A stretch of 64,000 nucleotides of DNA from Timema cristinae (Eukaryota > Arthropoda > Insecta > Phasmatodea > Timematidae). The notes below the pieces were generated by a model that ran no database searches, had not been told where the DNA came from, and worked only from the letters and a program-made list of their open reading frames with translations. The position numbers were made by a program, and so were the translations under genes. The first letter of the stretch is position 1. Every line of letters begins with the position of its first letter. The stretch spans positions 42,410,355 to 42,474,354 of the forward strand of contig JBCFYV010000012.1 in the NCBI GenBank assembly GCA_039000515.1, written 5' to 3'. Below are positions 21,542 to 29,643 of the stretch, piece by piece.

Positions 21542-22156
21542 ATGAGACGAAGAAGAGGGGGAGGATTGTTGGATAAGATAATCAATAATCTACCGTTTGA
21601 AGCGCATATACCTGGATACCAGTACTGCGGGCCGGGGACAAAGTTGGAAAAACGATTGAAACGAGGTGATCCTGGAATAAACGAGTTAGATCAACACTGT
21701 AAAGAGCACGATATCGCATACTCCAAGGTGAAAGATCTTGCAGGTCGTCATACTGCAGATCGTGAACTTATCGAGAAATCGTGGAAAAGATTACTCGCGC
21801 CTGACTCAAAGTTGGGTGAGAAAGCCGCCGCGTGGGCAGTCACCAACGCGATGAAAGCTAAAGTCAAGATGGGTTCAGGTCTAAAGAGGAAGAAGAAGAC
21901 TCAACGGCGTCAACGGCGTCCTACTACTACTACTACTACTAGACGCCGTAAGAAGAAGGGCGGAATTCTACCTATACTACCTCTGATCGCTGCGCTTGGA
22001 GCCGTCGCTGGAGGAGCTGCAGGAATCACGAAGGCGGTACAAAGTGCTAAGGCCAATACGAAACAATTGAACGAGGCTCAGAGACATAATCGTACGCTCG
22101 AAGCTATTGCCATGGGGAAAGGCATGTATCTACGACCTTACCCGAAAATTAAATGA
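21542..22156 (+). CDS. Minor virion protein with parvovirus-like phospholipase A2 motif
   Basis: A 204-residue virion-type protein. Residues 22-62 carry a compact PLA2 core like that of parvoviral VP1: a calcium loop (YCGPGT, 28-33), the spacing segment GDPGINELD, and the catalytic pair His56-Asp57 in EHDIAY. In parvoviruses this enzyme cuts endosomal phospholipids during entry. After it come a very basic tract with a Thr run (114-139) and a hydrophobic Gly/Ala-rich helix (ILPILPLIAALGAVAGGAAG, 142-161) that resembles membrane-active or core minor proteins of adenovirus-like particles. The first five residues are Arg-rich. It is the first gene of the rightward virion block. The frame is intact. 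Its TGA stop is followed at once, in the same frame, by the protease coding sequence. Enzyme activity is inferred from motifs only. Confidence 0.85.
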   Translation: MRRRRGGGLLDKIINNLPFEAHIPGYQYCGPGTKLEKRLKRGDPGINELDQHCKEHDIAYSKVKDLAGRHTADRELIEKSWKRLLAPDSKLGEKAAAWAVTNAMKAKVKMGSGLKRKKKTQRRQRRPTTTTTTRRRKKKGGILPILPLIAALGAVAGGAAGITKAVQSAKANTKQLNEAQRHNRTLEAIAMGKGMYLRPYPKIK

Positions 22157-22513
22157 CTACCTAAACGTGCCCTTACCGAAACGGATCTGCGCAAGTACGC
22201 CGCCGAGTTAAAAATCCCCTTCTTTAGAGGAGTATTTGCAAGAGATGCTTTACCTAGCGGTACTCCTTGGAGGATGGAGAACGCCATCATCAATCTTGAC
22301 GATGATAGCGGTAAGGGTACGCATTGGGTGGCGTATAAGAAAAACGGCGAACGAGCCGATTATTTCGATAGTTTCGGTGATCTAAGACCACCGCTCGAAC
22401 TTGTTCGTTATCTCGGAGGAATACCCATCACCTATAATCATACTCGGTATCAAGAGTACGGTACCGTTTTATGCGGTCATCTTTGTTTAGCCTTCCTTAA
22501 ATACTCGCGCTGA
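22157..22513 (+). CDS. PRO: Adenain-type cysteine protease, start codon unresolved
   Basis: Virion maturation protease of the adenain/Ulp1 fold, which cleaves capsid precursors during assembly. Counting from the first ATG (22274), the catalytic residues are His17 (GTHWVAY), Asp32 (DYFDSFG), Gln60 (TRYQEYG) and Cys67 (VLCGHLC), all present in the right order. The conserved N-terminal part lies upstream of that ATG, in the same open frame back to 22157 (LRKYAAELKIPFFRGVFARD). A start at 22274 would therefore cut off part of the fold. No ATG exists in that stretch. The frame is the same as the PLA2-like gene and is separated from it only by the TGA at 22154-22156. An ATG overlapping that stop (22153-22155) is out of frame by one base. 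Either a base was gained or lost, or the stop is read through. Confidence 0.85.
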   Translation, partial: LPKRALTETDLRKYAAELKIPFFRGVFARDALPSGTPWRMENAIINLDDDSGKGTHWVAYKKNGERADYFDSFGDLRPPLELVRYLGGIPITYNHTRYQEYGTVLCGHLCLAFLKYSR

Positions 22514-22531
22514 CGTTCGAACTTAGTAAAT

Positions 22532-23242
22532 ATGTCTATGACGCTTACACTGACAGGTCAGAGTTCGAATCTGACAGAGAACTACTTCCCTCATATCCTG
22601 CTCGGAGAAGAGAATCGTGAAGAAGAATGGTTCATCGGACTGATCAATCTGGCCACGTTCAATTCCATACCGAACATTGACGAGCGTAATAATAAATTTT
22701 ATTGTGATGGTAAAGAATATACAGTGCCTCCAGGTACCTATGAACTTGAGGCGTTGGATCGATTCTTGCGAAGGGAAGTCCCGAGTAACGTAAAGCTCTC
22801 GATTATCGGTGACCCTAGCACTTTAAAGAGCTATATCACTTGCAATAAACCTATCGACTTTACCCGACCTGGCACGTTTGCATCCTTGCTAGGGTTCGAC
22901 TCGGTCATACTTCCTGCAGGGAAGACGCACATATCTACCAATACTGTGAATATTCTTCATGTGAATGTGATCCGCGTAGAATGCAGTCTCGCTAGCGGAG
23001 CTTACGTCAACGGAGAACCGAGTCATACCTTGCACGAGTTCAGCATGACCGTCCCGCCAGGCTATAAGATAGTGGAAGCGCCTAACAATATCATTTACCT
23101 TCCGGTAACGAAGCGAGTAATAGAGTCTATCGCGGTACGACTTGTTGACGAACGAGGTGATATCATCAACTTTAGGGACGAGACGATATCACTACGTCTG
23201 CATCTGAAACGAGTCGCTGGGGATGGGACTCGTACTAGATAA
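22532..23242 (+). CDS. mCP: Minor capsid (penton) protein, single jelly roll
   Basis: 236 residues matching the Polinton minor capsid protein, which forms the five-fold vertices of the icosahedral capsid. Recognition rests on the conserved opening (LTLTGQSSNLTENYFP), the EWFIGLINLATFNSIPNID block (about 32-50), NNKFYCDG...PPGTYELE, and TFASLLGFDS followed by a beta-strand-rich C-terminus typical of a single jelly roll. It has no catalytic residues. It starts 18 bases after the protease stop and belongs to the tight virion block. The final 20 bases overlap a small basic ORF in another frame. Length is normal and the frame is intact. Confidence 0.9.
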   Translation: MSMTLTLTGQSSNLTENYFPHILLGEENREEEWFIGLINLATFNSIPNIDERNNKFYCDGKEYTVPPGTYELEALDRFLRREVPSNVKLSIIGDPSTLKSYITCNKPIDFTRPGTFASLLGFDSVILPAGKTHISTNTVNILHVNVIRVECSLASGAYVNGEPSHTLHEFSMTVPPGYKIVEAPNNIIYLPVTKRVIESIAVRLVDERGDIINFRDETISLRLHLKRVAGDGTRTR

Positions 23243-23351
23243 AACAAGACGGCGAAGTCTTCCTCGAAACATTGAGAGAAGGACAGTGAAAGTGTTAACA
23301 CCTGCCAATAAACTCTATTTAAGGCGTCTAGGTTACTCGTTACGAAAATAA
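23223..23351 (+). CDS. Small basic overlapping ORF (42 aa) between penton and major capsid genes
   Basis: An ATG at 23223 opens a frame shifted by one from the penton gene. It overlaps the penton's last 20 bases and ends in TAA at 23349-23351, sharing its last A with the ATG of the major capsid gene (TAATG). The 42 residues are strongly basic: a cluster TRRRSLPRNIERRTVK, then VLTPANKLYLRRLGYSLRK. It fills the whole gap between the two capsid genes exactly. I half-remember similar short Lys/Arg tails with LT-x-N-x-x-[FY]L-x-x-LG in other arthropod Polintons, but cannot confirm it. It may be a small core or cement protein, or a penton C-terminal extension reached by frameshifting. Confidence 0.6.
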   Translation: MGLVLDKTRRRSLPRNIERRTVKVLTPANKLYLRRLGYSLRK

Positions 23352-24586
23352 TGGATGACACCGTGGATATTCTGAACGTTGGAGAGTCTGCCGCTTTCGA
23401 TACGGCCTTGAGCAGTTTCCAGTATCATTCCTATGCCTCGTATATTCCAGGTCCATTAGCTAACGGGAACGAGCTTAGGATATCTATCCAACAAGAAGGG
23501 TTATGCACACTACCGCACCGCTCTCTGCTGCATATCAAAGGACGACTACTTTTGAATACGGGAGAACCTGGAAGCACTTCGAGGATTGTTAATAACGGAA
23601 TACTGCATCTATTCTCAAGAATCGCCTATGAGATCAACGGCGTAGAGATTGATCAATCGAGAGATGTAGGTATTTCGACTCAGCTTAAAAACTATCTATC
23701 TATAAGGAATGGTTGGCAGACTCATCTTTCAAACGCCGGTTGGAGACTTGAAGGAGTTCACGTACACGCTGAAACAGGCATCTTTGACGTATGCATCCCT
23801 TTACGTCTCATACTAGGATTCATCGAAGATTATTCTCGAATACTGATCAATGCGAAACAAGAGCTGGTGCTAGTTCGTTCGACCGGCGACAATAACGCTT
23901 TACAAAGAGCCCCACCTCCTGCTGCAGAGACGCCCTCTAGGATCGAGTTAAGTAAAATATCTTGGCTTGTACCGCATATAAAGACTGACGATATCAATCG
24001 TCTCAACCTGCTTAATTTCATCAAGAGCGGGAGGATCATCGAGCTACCTTTCCGTACTTGGGAATTGTACGAGTACCCTAACGTGCCCACCTCTAATCAA
24101 CATGATTGGACCGTAAAAACGTCAACTTTGCTGGAAAAACCTCGTTACGTTGTTTTCGCGCTTCAGACCGGACGGAACAATACGACGGTTGCAGATAGAA
24201 GTATTTTTGATCATTGTAATTTACGTAATGCCAAACTCTATCTAAATTCTAACATGTACCCTTACGAGGATATGAACTTGAACTTTAGACAGGATTCCTT
24301 CTCGAAATTATACGAAGACTATGCTAATTTCCAGACTTCGTACTACGGAACGAGCGCCTCTTTACCTTTACTTGATCCTTCCCATTTCAAGTCTCATGCA
24401 CCCATTGTCGTGTTCGATGCCAGTCGACAGGAAGATACTCTCAAGGACGGTATGGTGACATGCCGTATAACGTTCGAGACGGAGGAAAATATCCCGGTAA
24501 ATACCAAGGCGTTTTGTCTAATCATACACGATAGAGTTGTCCGCTATAACCCTTCAAGCAGTGATGTTAGCAAAATGACATCATAA
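23351..24586 (+). CDS. MCP: Major capsid protein, double jelly roll
   Basis: 411 residues matching the hexon-type major capsid protein of Polintons, the family often labelled F54H12.2-like in animal annotations. It forms the trimeric capsomers of the icosahedral shell. Landmarks are the opening (AFDTALSSFQYHSYASYIPG), NELRISIQQEGLCTLPHRS..LHIKGRLLL, FSRIAYEINGVEIDQSRDVG, the central Pro/Ala-rich linker between the two barrels (about 183-197), YVVFALQTGRNN, LNSNMYPYEDMNLNF and YANFQTSYYG. The frame is intact and near the usual length. The ATG overlaps the stop of the small basic ORF, which suggests translation coupled to or dependent on the same mRNA. The gene is part of the rightward virion block. 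Confidence 0.94.
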   Translation: MDDTVDILNVGESAAFDTALSSFQYHSYASYIPGPLANGNELRISIQQEGLCTLPHRSLLHIKGRLLLNTGEPGSTSRIVNNGILHLFSRIAYEINGVEIDQSRDVGISTQLKNYLSIRNGWQTHLSNAGWRLEGVHVHAETGIFDVCIPLRLILGFIEDYSRILINAKQELVLVRSTGDNNALQRAPPPAAETPSRIELSKISWLVPHIKTDDINRLNLLNFIKSGRIIELPFRTWELYEYPNVPTSNQHDWTVKTSTLLEKPRYVVFALQTGRNNTTVADRSIFDHCNLRNAKLYLNSNMYPYEDMNLNFRQDSFSKLYEDYANFQTSYYGTSASLPLLDPSHFKSHAPIVVFDASRQEDTLKDGMVTCRITFETEENIPVNTKAFCLIIHDRVVRYNPSSSDVSKMTS

Positions 24587-24724
24587 ATGAGGCAACATTG
24601 CGCAAAACTGGCGGAGGGGAGGTGAAAAGTTCAGTACACGACAATCTATATTAAAGGAACTGAAGAGTTGAGTCGGCTACAGAGTATCAACAACGCCGAT
24701 AGCGACAAGTACAAAGCTTAAAAA
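24587..24724 (+). promoter_or_regulatory. Gap before the 110-aa gene with a possible TATA element
   Basis: 138 bases between the major capsid stop and the next ATG, much longer than the other gaps in this block. CTATATTAAAGG at about 24648-24659 lies about 70 bases before the ATG and could be a separate promoter. Confidence 0.3.
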
Positions 24725-25057
24725 ATGTCTGAGTGCTCAGCGAATGGTTTAAGAATATTAAGTTTGATCGGACAAAACTTTTGCGATCTGACCAAGAGTG
24801 CGATGCGGAACGATACGAGTTCGGTTATTCCAGCTTTGCTTCATATGATAGTCTTGATAAATGAGTATAAAGAGTGTATTGATTTCAATAAGTTATCATG
24901 CTTCTGCGGCCAAGACGAGGTTGACACAGTCAAACGGAGGAAGAAAACTACTGACGCTTCTAAACGTTCACGTGGAAGGAAGAGTAAAACTACTGAGGAA
25001 ACGAACGAGGAGCCTGCGGTAAAGAAGCTGCAAGACGGGTTGAGTGAACACTTTTAA
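24725..25057 (+). CDS. Small Polinton protein with basic nuclear-signal-like segment (110 aa)
   Basis: I do not recognise this protein. Residues 1-60 look alpha-helical with hydrophobic stretches (IPALLHMIVLINEYKEC) and contain several Cys residues (CSANG, NFCD, CFCGQ). Residues 69-88 are strongly basic (KRRKKTTDASKRSRGRK), like a nuclear-localisation or DNA-binding tail, followed by an acidic end. It is the last gene on the rightward arm, 138 bases after the major capsid gene, and is followed by an AATAAA signal. Its place at the end of the virion transcript suggests a virion or DNA-associated role, but this is inference. The composition and GC content fit the element's other genes better than the host flank. 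Confidence 0.65.
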   Translation: MSECSANGLRILSLIGQNFCDLTKSAMRNDTSSVIPALLHMIVLINEYKECIDFNKLSCFCGQDEVDTVKRRKKTTDASKRSRGRKSKTTEETNEEPAVKKLQDGLSEHF

Positions 25058-25137
25058 AAAAAACTTTTTCACAGTTACTTGCAATGTATTAAACTTTTTA
25101 ACGATTATTCTTAGAAATGTAACGAGCTCTTTTTTAA

Positions 25138-25143
25138 AATAAA
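25138..25143 (+). terminator. Poly(A) signal of the rightward virion block
   Basis: AATAAA about 80 bases after the last rightward stop codon, within an AT-rich stretch that ends the coding-like sequence. Confidence 0.5.
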
Positions 25144-25249
25144 AAGAATTAACGATTAACATTTTTGTTTTCTTTACAGGGTAAGGATGCGAGTGTACCC
25201 ATGACTTTATTATTTAAGATGATCCCATTTAAATAGTCTAAAAGGTTAT

Positions 25250-26100
25250 GTACCATCATTGGCGCTCTCTTTTCCAAGGCCTGGGTTCTAACCCTGACTG
25301 TTAGTGTATCAGACCGTCCTCTGAGAATGCCAGGTTGTAATCTCAACTGTTATTGCAGCAAACTATGCTCTGAGAGGTTCAGCTTCTAATCCTGACCATT
25401 CTCTGAGAGGTTCGTACCAGACTGTACTCTGAGAGGTTCGTACCAGACTATACTCGAGGGAGGTTCGTACCAGACTGTACTCTGGGAGATTATTGTACCA
25501 GACTGTACTCTTGAGAGGTTCGTATCAGACTGTACTCTGGGAGGCCAGGGTTATTGTACCAGACTGTACTCTAGGAGGTCCAGATTATTGTACCAGACTG
25601 TACTCTAGGAGGTCCAGATTATTGTACCAGACTGTACTCGGGGAGTCCTGGCTTATTGTACCAGACTGTACTCTGGGAGGTTCGTACCAGACTGTACTCT
25701 TGAGAGGTCTGGGTTATTGTACCAGACTGTACTCTAGGAGGTCCAGATTATTGTACCAGACTGTACTCTAGGAGGTCCAGATTATTGTACCAGACTGTAC
25801 TCTAGGAGGTTCGTACCAGACTGTACTCGGGGAGTCCTGGCTTATTGTACCAGACTGTACTCTGGGAGGTCCAGATTATTGTACCAGACTGTACTCTGGG
25901 AAGGTCCAGATTATTGTACCAGACTGTACTCTAGGATGTCCAGGTTATTGTACCAGACTGTTCTCCGAGAGGTCCAGATTATTGTATCAGACTGTTCTCT
26001 GAGAGATCCAGATTATTGTACCAGACTGTTTTTTTCTGAGAGGTGCAGGGTTGTAACCCCTCAACTGTGGCTGGTTATTGCATCAGTCTGTAACTAGCTA
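25250..26100. repeat. Minisatellite, 26-33 bp units (ACCAGACTGTACTCT)
   Basis: More than twenty imperfect head-to-tail copies of a unit centred on GTACCAGACTGTACTCT. Spacers alternate between a short form (GGGAGGTTC) and a longer form (AGGAGGTCCAGATTATT). The outer units are more diverged (TCTGAGAGGTTC with GGTTCTAACCCTGACTGTTA), which suggests expansion from the middle. A related single unit recurs at about 27570-27650. Open frames through it are repeats of YQTVL and CTRLYSRRS and are not genes. Confidence 0.9.
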
Positions 26101-26494
26101 CCTCGTACTGTACTCTGAGAGACTCGGGTTCTAACGACCACGTGATCGATACTGCTTTTGCATGACAAGTCACTTACCTGTCTGTAGACCACTTTTACAC
26201 ACACATGTTGACCAGTGTGTTGCCGATCAGTTAGCTGGAGTCCCAATTGGTCCGCCAGTTTTGCCGTCACTTTGTTCACCTAAGCATGAACTTGTCAACC
26301 AGTTGTTCCAAATCGGGTTGGCTACATGTCTCATCTAGCCTACGAGATATTTTTTTACAGCTTATCGATCAGTTTGTATGATGATAGTGTAAACAATATG
26401 AACCTGTAACTAATTTTGTTTACAAATACAACTATAGTACTTAGGTCTAGAAATTTAAATCATATCAATAGCAATCAGTCCTAGTTAAATATAA
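26101..26494. other. No gene recognised (inside Polinton)
   Basis: Unique sequence between two simple repeats. The minus-strand frame at 26094-26279 shows no recognisable domain. Confidence 0.4.
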
Positions 26495-26504
26495 TTGGCC
26501 TCCC

Positions 26505-26554
26505 CCTCAGCTCCTCTCTCTCTCTCTCTCCCTCTCTCTCTCTCGTCCTCTCCC

Positions 26555-26588
<34 letters not shown>

Positions 26589-26670
26589 CTCTCTCCTCTC
26601 TCCTCTCTCCTCTCCTCCTCTCTCTCTCCTCTCCTCCCCTCTCTCTCCCTCCCTCCTCTCTCTCTCCCTC

Positions 26671-26701
<31 letters not shown>

Positions 26702-26772
26702 CCTCTCTCTCCTCCTCTCTCTCTCTCTCTCTCTCTCCCTCTCCCTCCCTCTCTCTCTCTCTCTCTCTCTCC

Positions 26773-26803
<31 letters not shown>

Positions 26804-26935
26804 CTCCTCTCTCTCTCCTCTCTCTCTCTCTCCCTCCTCTCTCTCTCTCTCTCCCTCTCTCTCCTCTCTCTCTTCCTCCTCTCTCTCTCTTCTCTTTCCT
26901 CCCTCTCTTCTTCTCTCTCTCTCCTCTCCCTCTCA
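26505..26935. repeat. Long pyrimidine tract, (CT)n with C-interruptions
   Basis: About 430 bases almost wholly of C and T on the plus strand, mainly TCTC with CC and CCC interruptions. The long frames on both strands (Leu-Ser or Arg-Glu) are artefacts of this. Its right edge joins the GAGATGACGGGTATAGC module. Confidence 0.95.
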
Positions 26936-27015
26936 GAGTAGGAGATGACGGGTATAGCTCTCCTTCCCTTTTAGAAACTTTTCTAACCATCAGATAAAGC
27001 TATTTCCATGAAACT
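26936..27015. repeat. GATGACGGGTATAG module, inner copy
   Basis: The same word block as near the left end (16741) sits directly behind the CT tract, here followed by CTCTCCTTCCCTTTTAG. Confidence 0.6.
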
Positions 27016-27270
27016 ATGTTATCATGAACCAGCTATACACCTCATTCTAACAGTATGTTATCATGAACCGGATATACCTCTCATTCTAACACTATGTTAT
27101 CGTGAAACGGATATACCTTCCATTCTAACACTATGTTATCATGAACCGGATATACCTCCCATTCTAACAGTATGTTATCATTAACTGGATATACCTCCCA
27201 TTCTAACAGTATGTTATCATGAACCAGCTATACCTCCCATTCTAACACTATGTTATCATGAACCAGCTAT
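27016..27270. repeat. Minisatellite, about 38 bp units (TATGTTATCATGAACC)
   Basis: Seven copies start at about 27016, 27053, 27094, 27132, 27170, 27211 and 27249. Each is TATGTTATCATGAACC, then GGATATACCTC or AGCTATACCTC, then CCATTCTAACA. Confidence 0.9.
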
Positions 27271-27340
27271 GGAGCTGACGGGTATAGCCCCCTCTTCTCG
27301 ACTAGGCTGGAAAAAAACATATCTAAAATGATCTTTTCTA

Positions 27341-27371
<31 letters not shown>

Positions 27372-27570
27372 TCTCCCCTTTTTTCTTCAGAGTATGAGGT
27401 GGTGGGTATAGCTCTCCTCTCCTCGACTAGGCTGGAAAAAAACATATCTAAAATGATCTTTTCTATCTCTCTGTCTCTCTCTCTCTCTCTCTTCTCCCCT
27501 CTTTCTATCTCTCTGCCTCTCCCTCTCCTCCCCTCTCTCAGAGTAGGAGATGACGGGTATAGCCTTCCTT
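27271..27570. repeat. Repeated 130-150 bp module with (CT)n
   Basis: Three successive copies of GACGGGTATAGC (or its variant), then CCTCGACTAGGCTGGAAAAA, ACATATCTAAAATGAT and a TCTC tract, starting near 27271, 27396 and 27548. The same module is present twice in the left subterminal region (16605-16810). Confidence 0.8.
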
Positions 27571-27664
27571 GTACCAGCCCGTACTCAGAGAGACTTAGGT
27601 TCTAACCCTAGCTGTTACCTTATGTACTCTAGGAGGTCCGAGTTGTAATCTTGGAGAGGTCAGG

Positions 27665-28115
27665 TAAAAAAAACAATACACACGCACAGAAAACTCTATT
27701 TAATGAATATAACAGATACACGCTAAATTAGTATATTTTTTTTTTTTTCTTCAGTCAAGTCTTTTTTTAAAGCACTAATGATAAAGGTATAGTGACATTA
27801 ATTATTCACTTTTGCATTAATCGAAACATATATACACAGAAAACTCTATTTAATGAATATAATGATAAACATTTTTTTAAAACAGATACATGCGCTAAAT
27901 TAGTTACAGAGCAAGAATACTTTTCTCAAGTCTTTTTAAAGCACTAACATACGCCCGCTTTTTCTCAAGTCTTTTTTTCTAGTGACATTAATCAAAACTC
28001 TATTTACATACTAAAGCACTAACTTTTTTTCCTAGTGACTATACCTACAGAAAACATGTGCTAAATTAGTTTATTTTTCTCAAGTCTTTTTTTAAAAAGA
28101 GCACTAACATTGACA
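27665..28115. repeat. Degenerate AT-rich repeat behind the polymerase gene
   Basis: Blocks AAAACTCTATTTAATGAATA (near 27690 and 27840), GCTAAATTAGT (near 27722, 27892 and 28051) and TCAAGTCTTTTT (near 27754, 27917, 27966 and 28080) recur in imperfect order. They lie downstream of the polymerase stop on the minus strand. Confidence 0.65.
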
Positions 28116-28140
28116 TGAGGGGCCAGTAGATGCCTGTAGA

Positions 28141-29643
28141 TCACTCACTGACACCCGTACATGATGGTCCAGCTTCAATCATCGTCTCTTGGAGGGAAGT
28201 AGTTGGTTGCTCCCCTATTGCGTAGTGACCCCAAGGTAGAGTTCTGTCCGATCCGGGTAACATGTATCGTTTATCATCGATAGAGCAAAGTGCAACCCGA
28301 TTAAATTTTTGAGTGTAAAGTTTAAATCCTACAGCTCTTATTGAACGGGCTTCTCTCATGACTACTGTTTCTTTAGTTAAACAATTACGATAGTCCTCTA
28401 AAGAGAGCGTTCTTAACGCGCTACTCTTGACACCTTTAGCTTTGAGCATCTCACCACCCCCTTGTACAGCAAATGAATACAGTTTAGGGCGTAAACCAAT
28501 GAACTCAGTGATGACCCGACCATGTGTCTCATCTTTTAGTTTACCGAGCACCCCTTTATTTACTACAGGCATGCCGTAAACATTGTCTTGGCCGTAAGTG
28601 GAGGTGTCCAGATAGTCGTTAGCTAACGGGATAAGTCGCCGGTAGGCGTCCTCGACTGTTATATAGTAGAGGAGCGAGTCTGTGTCAGTGTATTGGAGTT
28701 TTAGTGTACCTGGTGGGAAGGCTGGAACCATGGCCTGGTAATGTAGGCCGTACATGACTACTTTAGAGATTTCCAAAATGGCGAATCCCGCATAAATTGG
28801 CATATCAAAGTAAATCTCCTGCGGTTCCATCTCAATGATAACCAGGTTTTCTGATACAATCATACGGTTTTTAAAGTTTGGACTGGCTATAAGGTTACCA
28901 GCCCCAAATTTACCTTCCCACCTGGTAGTTATTTTTATCGTACGGTAGGCCCTCTTGTTAGATATAAGACGGCCGAATGCGGCGTTGTTCATCAATTTGA
29001 AAAACATGTTTTCAAACTGATTGCTCGCTTTACTCCTCATTTCCGCGTTCAGCTTAATATACGGAGCCATCCAGGGAGATTGTTTGAAACTGAGAACACG
29101 GTGGACTCTCGTCAGTTTCAACCCATTCACTAAACATAACTTTAGATGACGATAGTGAATGACGTACCTAGTCTTATCAGCTAGAGTCGTTAACAATTTC
29201 TCGTGTTTCCCTACGGGTGGAATCCCTTTCTCAGGACAGAACGGCAAGTCAGAATGAGCGTCATGTACATTTTGTGGGTATTCAAGATCTACCTGCAAGA
29301 TATAGCCCGTATCCGCATCGTCCTCCACGTTTAGCACGTTCAAGCGTTCAATTTCATCATCTTCAAGCCATCTGAACCCTCCATAGGGTAATGAGCTCAA
29401 CATGCTAAATGAATAGAGTCCATTCACGTCTAGATAAATGAGGTAAGACTCTGGTTTGGAACGGTCAAATGAACTCATATAACGATTATTAGCTACAGAA
29501 TGACGATTAGCTACGAAACATATCCCTCCTCGAATAGCTCCCTCAATGAATTGATGCATATCTACGTCATCTATTAATTCGAGCCGTACCTGGGTTATTC
29601 TCAATAGAGCTTGGTACGCTAGACTGGGGCCGTAAGAGACCAT
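28141..29643 (-). CDS. POLB: Protein-primed DNA polymerase B, C-terminal part (polymerase domain)
   Basis: 500-residue open part holding the palm/fingers/thumb domain of the Polinton replicative polymerase, a protein-primed family B enzyme as in adenoviruses and phage phi29. Motif A is at about 71-77 (LDVNGLY), motif B at 216-225 (KLMNNAAFGR), motif C at 318-323 (YTDTDS) with both acids, and the KxY motif at 387-389 (RPKLYSF). The region before motif A (IRGGICFV) and the long insertion between A and B are as expected for protein-primed enzymes. The natural N-terminus is not this ATG: the coding sequence continues from the upstream frame at 29567-32041, interrupted by a shift near 29634-29648. 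Catalytic residues are all intact, so inactivation is limited to the shift. Confidence 0.93.
   Translation of the reverse strand: MVSYGPSLAYQALLRITQVRLELIDDVDMHQFIEGAIRGGICFVANRHSVANNRYMSSFDRSKPESYLIYLDVNGLYSFSMLSSLPYGGFRWLEDDEIERLNVLNVEDDADTGYILQVDLEYPQNVHDAHSDLPFCPEKGIPPVGKHEKLLTTLADKTRYVIHYRHLKLCLVNGLKLTRVHRVLSFKQSPWMAPYIKLNAEMRSKASNQFENMFFKLMNNAAFGRLISNKRAYRTIKITTRWEGKFGAGNLIASPNFKNRMIVSENLVIIEMEPQEIYFDMPIYAGFAILEISKVVMYGLHYQAMVPAFPPGTLKLQYTDTDSLLYYITVEDAYRRLIPLANDYLDTSTYGQDNVYGMPVVNKGVLGKLKDETHGRVITEFIGLRPKLYSFAVQGGGEMLKAKGVKSSALRTLSLEDYRNCLTKETVVMREARSIRAVGFKLYTQKFNRVALCSIDDKRYMLPGSDRTLPWGHYAIGEQPTTSLQETMIEAGPSCTGVSE

Noticed and set aside
25493..26097. Tandem-repeat protein with YQTVL/CTRLYSRRS units
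   Set aside because: The repeat changes frame between units and belongs to a minisatellite.
26481..26990. Long Arg/Glu and Leu/Ser open frames on both strands
   Set aside because: They are translations of a pure pyrimidine/purine tract with no start context or domain.
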